Of a stretch of DNA of 64,000 nt, positions 35,746 to 52,219 are shown piece after piece (within the stretch, counting starts at the first letter, position 1; every line of letters starts with the position of its first letter). Source of the stretch: Lonicera japonica (taxonomy: Eukaryota > Streptophyta > Magnoliopsida > Dipsacales > Caprifoliaceae); contig CM038466.1 in the NCBI GenBank assembly GCA_021464415.1, positions 52,362,039 to 52,426,038 of the forward strand, in the 5' to 3' direction. The position numbers and the translations under genes were made by a program. The notes beneath the pieces are model-generated. The model made no database searches, was not told where the DNA came from, and worked only from the letters and a program-made list of their open reading frames with translations.

Positions 35746-35886
35746 GCATGCACACTCCGTTGCTTTGTTTTTTGATTTTTTTTAATTTATATTAATTGAT
35801 TTAGGAAGAAATAAGATGTAATCGAGTAGTTAAAAGATAACTATAATAATTGGAGAAAATCTAAAAAAAGTGTGGTATGCTAATCA

Positions 35887-35902
35887 ACAACACAACTACT
35901 TT
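35887..35902. repeat. LINE target-site duplication, left copy
   Basis: ACAACACAACTACTTT next to the A-run of the LINE. The last Ts may belong to the tail. It matches 43254-43269. Confidence 0.8.
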
Positions 35903-35930
35903 TTTTTTTTGAAAAGGCAAAGAAGTACCA

Positions 35931-38900
35931 CTATATTAAATCAAAGGATAAAACATCCAAAATAAAAGGAGGGGGAACATACTCCCACCTTCCTACATCA
36001 GACCTAGAACTAGCCGCTCTAGCTAACATATGAGCAACCTGGTTCGCTGGCCTACGAATAGACATAAGCAGACAATTAACCAAGCTAGCAATTAAATGTT
36101 TGTAATCCTGAACAACCTTATATACCAAAATAAGATAGATCCACATTATTAGTACGAATGACTTGGACCAGCAAAAGCGAATCCACCTCCGCGCAGACAT
36201 TAGAAAAACCCTTTGTCTTCAACCAGCTCAACGCCTCACGACAGCTAAAAGCCTCGACCAGTAAAAGGTCACTAGGAGCTTCAATTAACCATTTCCAACT
36301 GCAACCATACCCCCTTCTGCATTACGGACAACAAAACCATACCCAACACTACTGGAGCCTAAGAAAATAGCTACATTAACATTACATTGCAAATCATCAT
36401 GCAAAGGCTTCGACCACTTACTTGCTCCACTGTTATTCGTGTTTCCGACTCCCACATTAGGGCCCATCACAACCTGGGCTTGGCCCAATTGAGCAAGAAA
36501 AAGAAAAGCGTTGTTCACTAATCTCTCAGGCGATATTTGTTTTTGGTTCCAAACAATATTGTTTTTAGAATTCCATATCTCCCAAATTAAGACTACTGCC
36601 ATACAAGTATCTCTAATTGATAATCTAGCACACAGCGAAGTCCACCACGCCGAGAAAGAGCCACCTTCAAAACTTATATCATCAGTAGGAGAGCTCCTCC
36701 ACACTTCTTTCACATGCAGGCAAGACACCAACGCATGGAGAATTCTCTCATCCTCAGTACTAGAACTTGGTCAAATAGGAGACACATCAACCCTACGGGC
36801 TATTAGATTTAGCGTAGTTGGAAGACAACCCTTGCACGCTCACCAAAGCATATTTTTTATTTTAGCAGGGAGAGAAAGACCCTAAATACTCTTCTAATTC
36901 AAACCCCCATTGATTGAAACCGGCTGTGAAGATAACAAAACAATGGCTTTATACTCGCACTTAGCTAAATACCTACCAGAGCGCTCCCCATTCTAGTACC
37001 ACACATCATCATAATTATCGCGACCCATTAGCAGCTGTAATATTAAGCCTTTGTCTCTAATAGAAAAAAATCTATTTATTAAATCAACATCCCATTTATC
37101 ATTAGTAATGGTCCGAATAGAGTTAACAGTAATATCTCGAAGATAGGGAGGGGCAATGGATTCAACATATAGGTTTACATCAGGCAACCATGGATCTTTG
37201 AACACTTGAGTTTCGTAACCATTCCCAACTCGATGATGAACCCCATTACGAATTAAATCCTGAGCCATCATGACACTACTCCACACATAACTCAGGTTAG
37301 AGCCAAGCTTAACATCTAAAAATGAGCCATTTCTAAAGTAACGAGCTCTAAAGACTCAAGACATAAGCGAATTAGGAACTGTAAGCATCCTCCAATCCTA
37401 TTTCACCACCATAGCTATATTAAAATCGTGTAACCTTCAGAACCCAAGCCCGTCTTTGCTCTTGGTCTCGCATAAACGCTCCCACGCCATCCAATTAATT
37501 CCACTCCTGCCAGTAGAATTCCCACCCCACCAATAGGAGTTCATCATCCACTCTATTTCAACACAAAGAATCTTTGGAAGCACAAACACTGACATCACAT
37601 ATGACAATATAGTTTGAACCATTGTCTGAAGCAGGACCTCCTTACATGCCCGGGATAGAATCCTCTTCTTCAACCCTTAAATTTTTCCCCACACTTTCTC
37701 CTTGACGTAAGAAAAAATATGATATTTATTCCTCACTATCAACGATGGCAACCCCAGATACTTACCATGATTATTGGTCTCATTAACCTAAATGGAGTTA
37801 CAAATCAACTGCCTATTATTCACATCAGTGTTAGCACTGAAACAAACCAACAACTTCTAGTAATTAATCTTTTGACCTAAGGCTTGCTCGTAAAGGCGTA
37901 AACATTGACCGACTATCTAATACTCTCAAGTACTAGCACGAAAAAAAAAACCGTTGTCTGCGAAAAACAGATGAGACACCTCAAGCACCGACCTAATTAC
38001 TTGAAAACCATGAATCAACTCGTTAGAAACATACGTATTAAATAGAGCCAATAAGCCCTCAGCACATAAAATAAAAAGGTAAGGGCTAAGAGGGTTTCCC
38101 TACCGAAGTCCCCTATTTGGTTTTATCGGACCGATCTCATAACCATTTTGGGTCACTGTGTACTCCACTATAGTCACACACATCATAACCAGAGAAACCC
38201 ACCTCTTGTCGAAACCTAGCGTAATCATCTTTCTTCCACCCTGTCGTACGCCTTTGACATATCCAATTTTAACGTTGCCATTCCAATTTTTCTATGTCTC
38301 TTCCATTTTAAGTAATGACCCACCTCAAAAGCCACTATGGCATTATCAGTTATATGCTGATTGGAACAAAAACACTTTGCGACTCCGAAATCACACCAGG
38401 AAGAATCAACTTCAAACGGATTGCAATAACATTAAATAAAGCAATAGGATGAAGATCTGTTATCTTTACTAGATTTTTCACTTTAGGAATAAGCACTACA
38501 GACGTTCTATTAAACTCAAGAGGCATATAACAGTTATTCAAGTAATCTCATATCGCATTCGTGACAGCATTACCTGTAATGTCCTAGTATTTTTGAAAGA
38601 AACACATATTCCTACCATTCGGACTCGACGCCTTATCAGGATGCATTGCAAACGCCACCTCTTTTATCTCCAAGTCTTTAAATGGGCGCGTGAGTATAGC
38701 ATTATGCCTTTCTGTAACCCATCTCTACACGTGAAGAAAAACAGACTCATAATCCCCCATTTCGCTAAAAATAAATCTGAAAAATAGCCATTAACCCATT
38801 ACTCCAACCATACCATTTGTCCAAATCATTCATCAACCGAGAAAAATAATTCTTTTTTCAATGCGAAGAAGCATAATTATGGAAAAAAAATGCGTATTAG

Positions 38901-39952
38901 CATCGCCTTCTTTCAACCAAAATTGTTTCGCACGTTGTTTCCAATAAACTTCCTGTTTGTTAAGAAAGGCCCCTAGCTCTTGTTTATATAACTTAACTCT
39001 ATCTACAATTTCTACATTCCGCTCGTTCCTTAACACTTTTATGCGATCCCTGCATCTGTTAATGCTCTGTTTAAATTTCAATCTAACCAAGGCACCCCAA
39101 TGTTGTAATTTCTCCCCACATAAACTAATTCGATCTATAAGCAGCATGCCAACTGAACCACCCCAGCCTTCCTCCACTATCTTGCGGTATTTTAGTTCAT
39201 GAACCCAGGCATTTTCGTAACGAAATTTACATCTGGCCCATTCAACTATCTCCACAAAGTCCAGGAAAATAGCTGTATGATCCGAAGAAATAGTAATGAC
39301 ATTTCGGACCACTACCGTGGATCGAAAATAAACCTACCCATTACGGAGTAGCTAATGCTCTATCTAATCTCTCATCTACCCAATTAGGTTCTCCATGGCT
39401 TCTCTCCCATGTAAAAAGATATCCCTCCATATCTAAGTCAATGAGCCCACTGGACTTCACTGCTTGTCGAAACCCATTGACCAGATAATTCAAATACGGT
39501 AAACTACCTCGCTTCTCGGACTGACGAAGAATATCATTGAAATCACCTATAACACACCAATGCAAAGCTGACTTACCTTGAAGCGTAGTAAGCAACTGCT
39601 ACAACTCAGGCCTACAATGTCTTTTTGGAAAGCCATGAAACCTCGTTAGTCTCCACTGCACCATGCCTTCTATATTTACCACAATATCAATATGATTATT
39701 AGAGTAACTAATCAGGGACACCATTGCTCTATCCTTCCAAAACAAACCTATACCTCCCCCAATTCCAGGTCAATCTACCATAAATAACCTATCATAACCC
39801 AACTTATTCTTCACCCACTTAACTTAGCTCTATCCCACCTTAATGTCCATTAAAAAAATAAACTTGGGCTTCAATTTGGACATAATGTCCTCTAGTTCTT
39901 GAAATGTGCAGGTGTTGCCCAGCCCTGATAGCTCCAACTTAAAACAATTCAT
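35931..39952 (-). pseudogene. LINE ORF2 (endonuclease, reverse transcriptase, RNase H), broken
   Basis: Starts at about 39952 (MNCFKLELSGLGN, usually WNCRGLGN). The endonuclease block has VIGDFNDILRQSEKRG near 39550. The reverse transcriptase region has LIPKVKN near 38490, GNPLSPYLFILCAEGLLALF near 38050-38110 preceded by a stop in place of Gln, and the catalytic box reads FADN near 37960 instead of FADD. The zinc-containing region and an RNase H-like domain follow (CNVNVAIFLGSSSVGYGFVV near 36370; QVAHMLARAASSRSDVG near 36050), ending in LDVLSFDLI and a stop at 35931. Several frameshifts. Function is lost. Confidence 0.85.
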
Positions 39953-40955
39953 TGCTGGGGGTGGGCCTGCCTTGCAAAACCCGCCCTTTCCACGTTTTTT
40001 TGGCACCGCACAATTTCCTTCCTCCCCCAATCCATTAAAACATGTTACCATAAAGTCCCCTATCTCTTTATCACTTATTTTACATTTAGAATAGAAAACA
40101 ACAATCCCCCTACTTTCTCGAGCCAAGTCACGTTGACCACATCTTTACCAGATGTACTCACCCCATGTTTATCCCTATCTCTTCTCAAAACAGTGGTTTG
40201 GTTGTGTGGTATGAACACATTTTGATGGCTCACTAAGCTAGACCTTTCATTCTCGAACAAAATCAACCCACTGCCACCACCCTTAGCACCTTTCTCATCA
40301 CCAGAAACAGAAAACCGCAACCACCTCTGTGCCTTGATTCATAGGACGCTGACTAGGAGCTTTAGAAAAGGCCCGTATGGCTTAACAACATTATATCTCC
40401 CAAATCAAAAAATTTCTCACAAAAAGAAGAAGTGTGTCCAAGAATGCCACAATAATAATAGAATGTAAGTAAGTGCTCATATTTAAAATTAATCCAACAC
40501 CAGTCACCACCAGGTTTTTTTATTTTCATCCGTCTTCTAAGAGGCTTACGCACATCTAGTGCAACCCTTATACGCATATATGATCTCCACAACCCACCGA
40601 AATTATTTGGATCTGTCTCTATAAAGGTGCCAATAAAATTTCCAATCTTTTCTGACATAAACCCACAAGGTAAATCATATATTTGTACCCACATTTCCAT
40701 ATGAAAAAAAAGGGACTTTTGTTGGCTAACCACCAACTTCGAGTCTCCCTACCAATAATAAATTCTGCTCAAATGACCACGGGCCATTTTTGATAACTCT
40801 TTCATAATCTAATTCATGAAAAAAATGAATTAGGAAAAGATTTGAACCGAGATCTTTAATACATACCCCTTTGACTGGCCTCCATAACAAAGAAAGTGTA
40901 TTCCTCATCCCCACAAAATTAATTGCTTTTTAGGTCAGCAATCGTCCAACCGGGC

Positions 40956-42981
40956 TATGAACACCTCATTTTGCGACCCTCGCAAGAATTCAAATCTCTA
41001 GAAAAATGAACACGCATGCATGCACAAGCATCCCTATATGCATACATACTATAAACATGTGATATAAATTAAAGAAAGAAGCCAAAAGGACACCAAGACA
41101 AGAAGTTGTGAGAATTACTAGAAATTGCCAAAACCGAAAACCTTCAAAACCTCTGAAAACTTGTGTAAGGGGAGTTCCAAATTTTTGATCATCCTCAAAC
41201 TTTGAGGGTTATTAGACAATGTCATCAGGAGCAACATATTAAAAAATCAGCTCGATCCATCTATCGAATCTCCGAAAATTTAAAAAATTGAAAGTTCATT
41301 TTGGGTAATCAAAATGGAACTTTCTCGAAGTCCAAATGAGCTCAAATTTGGTGACTCGACAGGTTATATTATGGGGAATAACATACTAAAATATCAAATT
41401 GATCTGATAAGTTGTTTAACGAAAATTGCAAAAAAACTGCCCATGGACAAACACCCCAAAGAGTGTGTCCACACGACACATAAGGTGTGTGTCGTGTGGA
41501 CAAACCCGTTAGGGTGTTTGTCTGCGAACAAACATTTTTAAGCCGATTTCGCCAATGTCTTCATATTGATACTTCCCGATCTCTGATCATCTTGAAATTT
41601 TGTGGAGAGTTAAAAAATAATACAGGGAGTAACGTATTCCAAAATTAGTTCAATCCGACGACCGAATCTCTAGGAATTCAGTTTGGAAAATAAAACGAGG
41701 CCTTCTTGATGTACAAAAATTCTAAAATTTGGTAAATGGGTAGGTTTTATCATAGGTAACAACATGTTAAAAAATCATATTAATCCGATGTTTCATTTGG
41801 CTGGAATTAAAAAAATCGTCGCATGTTAAACATGATTTGTCCGCGAATAAAACAAACATCCATAAATGTTGTCCACGAGACACACAAAATGTTTGTCTTG
41901 TAGACAAACATCCCTGGGGATGTTTGCCGACAAACAATTTCAGACCCGGCCCATTAATTATTCTATAGATATAAATACATCTGCGCAGACCTGATTTGTA
42001 ATATCAGCCAGCTCTGGGATTTTGGGAACAGTACTCTAAAATAATATTCTACTATTTTCAAGGCTCTCAGGTATTTTTTTTTATCTCAGTCAGGCCTTAA
42101 TTTTTTTATCTGTGTTCATTTTATCAGTTATAATTGATCAATCGCATGTAGAAATTGTTGTTTATCTTAAAATTCGTCTAGATTTTATTTTTTAAACCCC
42201 ATTTTCAAAACCAAAGGCGTAGAATGAGCTTTAATCATTTTTAAACATATTTTTATTAGTTAATTTCACAGAATCTCAGTTTTATCATTCTCGGTTTACA
42301 AATGAATCAATGAGCGTTTGTACCCGATTTAATCTATAAATCATGGCGTTTACTTAAATATCCAATTTTGACAATGCTGGTTTAAATTATTAAATTATGG
42401 TACACTATTGATGAACGAATCTTGAGGATTACCGAATATTCGATTCCAAATAAAATTAGCTTCCGAAAAGCCCTAAATCTTTTTAAAAGCACATGTTTTA
42501 CTATTTATTATTATCAAAATCATCTTCCAAATCACACACACACACTGATTTCTAAAATTGAATGGTGAAATACGAAGCACATGATTTCTACCTTACCCTA
42601 AAATCCCGTTTTCTTAAAATTATGGATCGATATGCGATAATATCAATAAGCATGCGAATGTTCGATTATAATTTCATGCATATTCTACTTAGAGACCAAA
42701 AGGACGAATTAAGTGCCTAACACTTTCCCAATTCGTAACTTAATTCTCGAACCTTTGAATCAACTAGTTTCACATTAATTGTGTTTAAAAGGTCATTTAA
42801 TCCATAAATGTTTCTCTTTCACGCGGACTTTTGTTTGTTTAGTAAAAAAAAATGGCGACTCTGATTTCCTTTACAAACCATCACATTTTCTTCATAATAA
42901 AATTAACCATTTTCTAAACGAATCGGGATGTCGGGGGAATCGCCCCCAAGGGGGCCGGTGTTGAAAGGGTTGGTTCTCACA
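40956..42981 (+). mobile_element. solo LTR (Gypsy-like) nested in the LINE ORF1
   Basis: 2026 bp flanked by the 5-base target duplication CGGGC (40951-40955) and CAGGC (42982-42986), one mismatch. Removing the LTR and one copy restores the continuity of LINE ORF1 (a WCL/VGRLL junction). The ends are TATGAACACCTCATTTTGCG and GGGTTGGTTCTCACA. A TATA-like ATATAAATA lies near 41970, and TGGCGACTCTGATTTCC near 42853 resembles the region near the LTR end of large plant Gypsy elements. No internal domain or second LTR is present, so this is a solo LTR left by recombination. Confidence 0.8.
41467..41501. repeat. perfect inverted repeat inside the solo LTR
   Basis: GTCCACACGACACA and TGTGTCGTGTGGAC, 14-base arms around a 7-base loop. 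A second shorter hairpin, ATGTTTGTCT/AGACAAACAT, lies near 41910. Confidence 0.9.
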
Positions 42982-43253
42982 CAGGCACCATCAGATTTCT
43001 GACGTGGCACCATTTTTGCACTAATCTCCTTCAAAAACCAAGTCATTCTCCTCTTCTTCAAGCACAATATAAGCACAATCCTCTTCCAATCTAGTTAATC
43101 GACCACGAGAAGACCCCATCGAATACCCGAATCCTAAATTGCTGCAAAGAACAAAGCCCTAAATCAAGAAAATGAATGAAAACGTATAACGAGGAATGAC
43201 GAAACAACATTGTCGCAAATGATATGACATACCACTTTTTTATCTTTAGGCAT

Positions 43254-43269
43254 ACAACACAACTACTTT
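43254..43269. repeat. LINE target-site duplication, right copy
   Basis: ACAACACAACTACTTT at the 5' side of the LINE, followed by unrelated AATGATACAG. Confidence 0.8.
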
Positions 43270-44160
43270 AATGATACAGAATGTTATAGAGTGATCAGTT
43301 GTCGTAAATAATAACACCATAGATTAGATGTTAACCAAATGAATTAGGTAAATTAAGCATGCATGATCCCTCTTCGATACCGTGAATTCAATCCAATCTA
43401 ATCAAATTAGGTTTAGTTACTTTTGAGTCATCCACTTGCCCGCCTTTTTTACTTTTTTTCCCTGCAACCACACACTCTCTCTCTCTGTACCATTTTGTTC
43501 AAAAACGAAAAATAGTAAAACAAAATAAAAAATATTACTAGGGTTTTTCATCTGCCAGACAACCGAGGTTTGTTCTTTATAACAAACCCCCTAACCTATC
43601 ACATTTTTCTGTTCCATTCCAAGGCGTATACTCTCTAAACCAAGTAAGCAAATTTCTTTTTCTTTTTTATCATTTGATGTTAATGCGGGAGTGGTAAAAA
43701 AGATGATTATGAATTTTCATTTTGATTAGGGTTTTCTTTTTCTTTTTCATTTTTGTTTTGCATTTAGGGTTTTATTCCTAATTCTGCGTATGTAAAACAT
43801 ACATACACTATTTTTATCTGCCTGCTTGTCATCTTATCGTATCATATGTAGCCGATTATGAAATTATGATGATGAATTTTGATGTTCTAGTTAGTTAGGT
43901 TGAGGGGGAACTTAAAGATTTATGTCATTGATGATCAAAAAGGGAACACTCTTAGGATAGCAAAAGATAGGTTGATTCAACTAAAGGAGAGACCAATTGT
44001 TGGTTTTTTTTCCTTTTCCTTTTTTTTAATTTAGTTTCTTTATTTTATTTGAGTGGTTGTTAGAGGTTTTTTTTTGTTTGAGGGTAGCACCTTGCCTTCT
44101 ATAGCTACTTCTCTAATTTGCTATTTTTCATAATTTTATTTTATTGTAATATTTATTGAC
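43270..44160. other. gene-like leader remnant, no complete gene
   Basis: Around 43550-43650 the sequence looks like a plant 5' leader with a splice donor (AACCAA/GTAAGC). Near 43907 a CTAGTTAGTTAG/G acceptor precedes an open stretch reading KIYVIDDQKGNTLRIAK, which I cannot assign. These may be remnants of the gene whose pseudogene fragment follows, but that is a guess. Confidence 0.35.
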
Positions 44161-44162
44161 GG

Positions 44163-44770
44163 CAACCGATGTTCAGAGGATTCGGGGATTTCCAAAAGCC
44201 GGATTGCCGAGCAGACGGGGATTTCCTAGTAGATGATACCATAGGGACAAAAGAATCGGATAAGGAGAGGCTGGAAGAGTTGGTGAAGGCCGGAGCCAAT
44301 GTAATTGTGCTTGATAGTTCTCAGGGGAATTCAATTTTATCAAATTGAGATGATTAAGTATGTGAAAAAGATGTATCCTCAGTTGGACGTGATTGGTGGA
44401 AATGTTGTGACAATGTATCAAGCACATAATTTGATTTTGATGCATTGAGAGTTGGGATGGGGTCTGGTTCCATTTGTACCACATAGGAGGTCTGTGCTGT
44501 GGGTTGTGATCTGGTAATGAAAATATTAACACGAGTGATTATTTATTGATATGAAAATTTATATTAGTGAAAAATATTTGTACTTGATATTTCTACTCAT
44601 TGTATTGCTACTTGCGATTGCTTTCATGTTATACACTTCATTCTTGAATGGTTGGATTAACAAGATGTTTTTGTTAGAATATTTTGTCATTATACCTAGG
44701 TGACCGCTGTTTACAAGGTGTCAAATTTCAAACATTCCATATCTGGAGTGGAATCAAATTTCATGCGACA
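44163..44770 (+). pseudogene. IMP dehydrogenase pseudogene fragment
   Basis: Broken frames read [90 protein letters not shown] and EVCAVG, which is the central and catalytic part of IMP dehydrogenase (the rate-limiting enzyme of guanine nucleotide synthesis). SGSICTT carries the catalytic cysteine. Frameshifts lie after VLDSSQGNS and after AHNLI, and a stop follows CTT. An apparent intron (about 44520-44698, ending in TTATACCTAG) precedes TAVYKVSNF, so the copy came from genomic DNA, not from a spliced transcript. The ATP-independent enzyme is tetrameric and cytosolic when intact; this fragment has no function visible. Confidence 0.85.
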
Positions 44771-44774
44771 ATTC

Positions 44775-46900
44775 CTCCACTGGACTTTCCACAAACCTCC
44801 TTGCCTCTTTAACAGCCTCTTCTTTTGTAGTTCCACCACCACCACCGTGGATCATTCACAAAATCATTTTACACTTGAATCCATTCAATTTTTTCATATT
44901 ATATATATGTTATTATTTTTTAAACTTAAAAATCAATTCCCTTCATTATATAAATGAAACCTATCATAAATTTTTCTTAACTAAATGCAATTCATTTTGA
45001 AAATGAAATGGGTAGGTTATATTTTGATGCATGCAAAGTTTTTTTTATTCAAACCTTTGATATAAACCTGTTCAGCTTTGTTATTTATTCAAAATTATTG
45101 TGAATCATGAAAGGAGATTATTGTTGTTATTGGGGGTTAATATATATTCATTTGCTTTAAATTAATAATAATTTTTTATTTTGGAATGTCTCGAATTTAT
45201 ATAAAAAGGAATTCACCTTAGTTGTAATTTTTTAGCTCACTAGAATAGGTTTCGCACTCATATAAAATTTCTCCAATAAACGGGTTAAAAAAGTAAAGTC
45301 ATACACAACATGTTCAATTAATGAATAACTCAACCCAATTTATTTTAATGAAATAACTTAAAATCTTAAAACTAAAACATTGTAAAATAAGGGTGCGCAT
45401 GTTTTATTGTCTAAATCTGAATATCGAATCTGAAGACTAGTTTTGAAGTCTAAAAATTGAATCTAAAAAAGCTGTTTGTTTTACTTCTCAATATAATATA
45501 TGAATAAGTATTTTTTTATTTGAACACATCACATGTGAATGCTGAACTATTTAGATAAATTTTTTTATTATTCACTAATTTTGTAAAAATGACCATATTT
45601 AAAAAGATAAGAGGCAAAAGAGTTATTTTAACTTTTATAAGAACTAAGATTTCAAACTTAAGAAGGTAAAGCTTGCCATTTATTTTTTAAAAACAAAATA
45701 AGGATTAAGGATCTGAATTTTTTACCACCTAAACAAAATTAAAATCTCTTACTTAAGAGGTTGAAACAACTTGCCCCCTAAGTCAATGCAATCAAACATA
45801 AATTGATACATTGGGAAGTGACGTGCCATCAAATTGTCGTGCTTACCGGAGAACCAAACATGAAAATATATAGAATAAGAAATAATAATTTTAAAATTGT
45901 AAAATATACAACAAATAAAAAATTATATAATTAAGATTTAAAATAATTTTTAAATAGTTGATAGTGATTTTAATACGAGTTATAGGTTTTAACTTAATAT
46001 CTATATAACATTGTGTAATAGTTCTTGAATTAAAAAAATATATAAATAAATAAAAATTTATATGATGGAAATTTAAAACAGTTTTCAAATCTTAAAAATT
46101 TATCAGACATAATCGTGCGCTGAAATTTACCATACTTATTGAATAATAAGATAACTATTCTTTTTTTTTTTTTTTTGTTTATGCCAACTAATCTCTTTTT
46201 GCAAAAGTGCCAGCCGTTGACTACAACAAATTTACATCTTTCTAGATTGGACCCCAAAATTTTAGTCAAACCCAATTTTTTTAAGACGGTTATTATTTGT
46301 ATACCATTAAATATTTAATTTAATTTTATATTTTATTTGTTAAAGAAGCTAAACCATCCGCCAACCTATAAGCCTCTCTAGTAACAAAAGCTGAGCAGAC
46401 TTTTTAATTCCTGCGCTAGACTCTCTATTATTCTCATACTCTCAATTATAAAGAGTAAAATGATTAAATTAATGTTCCAAGAGATCAACCATAATAGCTA
46501 ATAAAAATAGAGAGTTTTATCGGGCTCTCTAAATTTAGTTAGCCTCTTTAACTCTCTACATAATAAATTAATAATATATTTGTGGTTCTTATTTTTTCTC
46601 ATTTAATTTTGCTTATCTAAATAATTTTATTAAAAAAATAAAAAATTGATAAATTATTATAAATAGAGATTGTTATTGAAATTAGTTATTAAGTTAAACT
46701 TTTTATTTTAAAAATTATTTTTTATTGTAAAAATTGTAGAGCATTGTTGGAGATGCTCTGAGTGTAAGTTGACTAGACACAAAGATATTGTTCTCTTTCA
46801 AAGTCAACTTTGTTATACGGAATCGGTCTCAACTGACTGAATTTTATCTATAAATACGTACGTTTACTCCCTTCTTCTGGCATATATAATCTCGACCGAC
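44775..46900. other. intergenic, no gene seen
   Basis: AT-rich. Near 46738 the sequence AGAGCATTGTTGGAGATGCT is a MITE-type end without a visible partner. No supported ORF. The last 100 bases before 46928 probably belong to the promoter and leader of the acetyltransferase gene. Confidence 0.5.
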
Positions 46901-46921
46901 GGGATAAGAGATAGACCATAA

Positions 46922-52216
<5,295 letters not shown>

Positions 52217-52219
52217 AGT

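Larger units (their letters stand above)
33341..35750. repeat. tandem duplication, unit 2
   Basis: Starts TGTGGAATCTTACATCCTCC directly after unit 1. It follows unit 1 in the same order and orientation, with a single LTR-like insertion at about 34192-34985. It ends in a shorter version of the hairpin repeat. Confidence 0.85.
40127..43119 (-). pseudogene. LINE ORF1 (nucleic-acid-binding), interrupted
   Basis: Begins with ATG at 43119 (MGSSRGRLTRLEEDCAYI), continues with an acidic segment, meets a TAG, and is cut at 42986 by the solo LTR; it resumes at 40950 (VGRLLT-stop-KAINFVGMRN). The left part shows the DUF4283-like block (SLLWRPVKGVCIKDLGSNLF, NGPWSFEQNLLLVGRLEVGG) and a gag-type CCHC-like knuckle (CGILGHTSSFC: Cys, Gly-His, Cys; the first Cys of the motif reads Tyr). 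ORF1 proteins of plant L1 elements coat the element's RNA. Confidence 0.8.
35903..43253 (-). mobile_element. L1-type LINE retrotransposon, decayed, nearly full length
   Basis: Bounded by a 16-base direct repeat ACAACACAACTACTTT at 35887-35902 and 43254-43269. On the minus strand the element ends in an A-run (35912-35903). Removing the nested LTR leaves about 5.3 kb, the usual size of plant L1 elements. From right to left it has a short leader, ORF1 (from 43119), ORF2 (from about 39952 to 35931) and the tail. Both frames carry stops and frameshifts, so this copy cannot move by itself. Confidence 0.9.

Noticed and set aside
35862..35880. AAAAAAAGTGTGGTATG left of the LINE, resembling the inverted start of the LINE (AAAAAAGTGGTATG at its 5' end)
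   Set aside because: Only about 14 bases with an indel, in AT-rich sequence; it may be chance. The 16-base direct repeat explains the boundaries better.
44173..44532. 119-residue minus-strand ORF
   Set aside because: Antisense shadow of the IMP dehydrogenase pseudogene.
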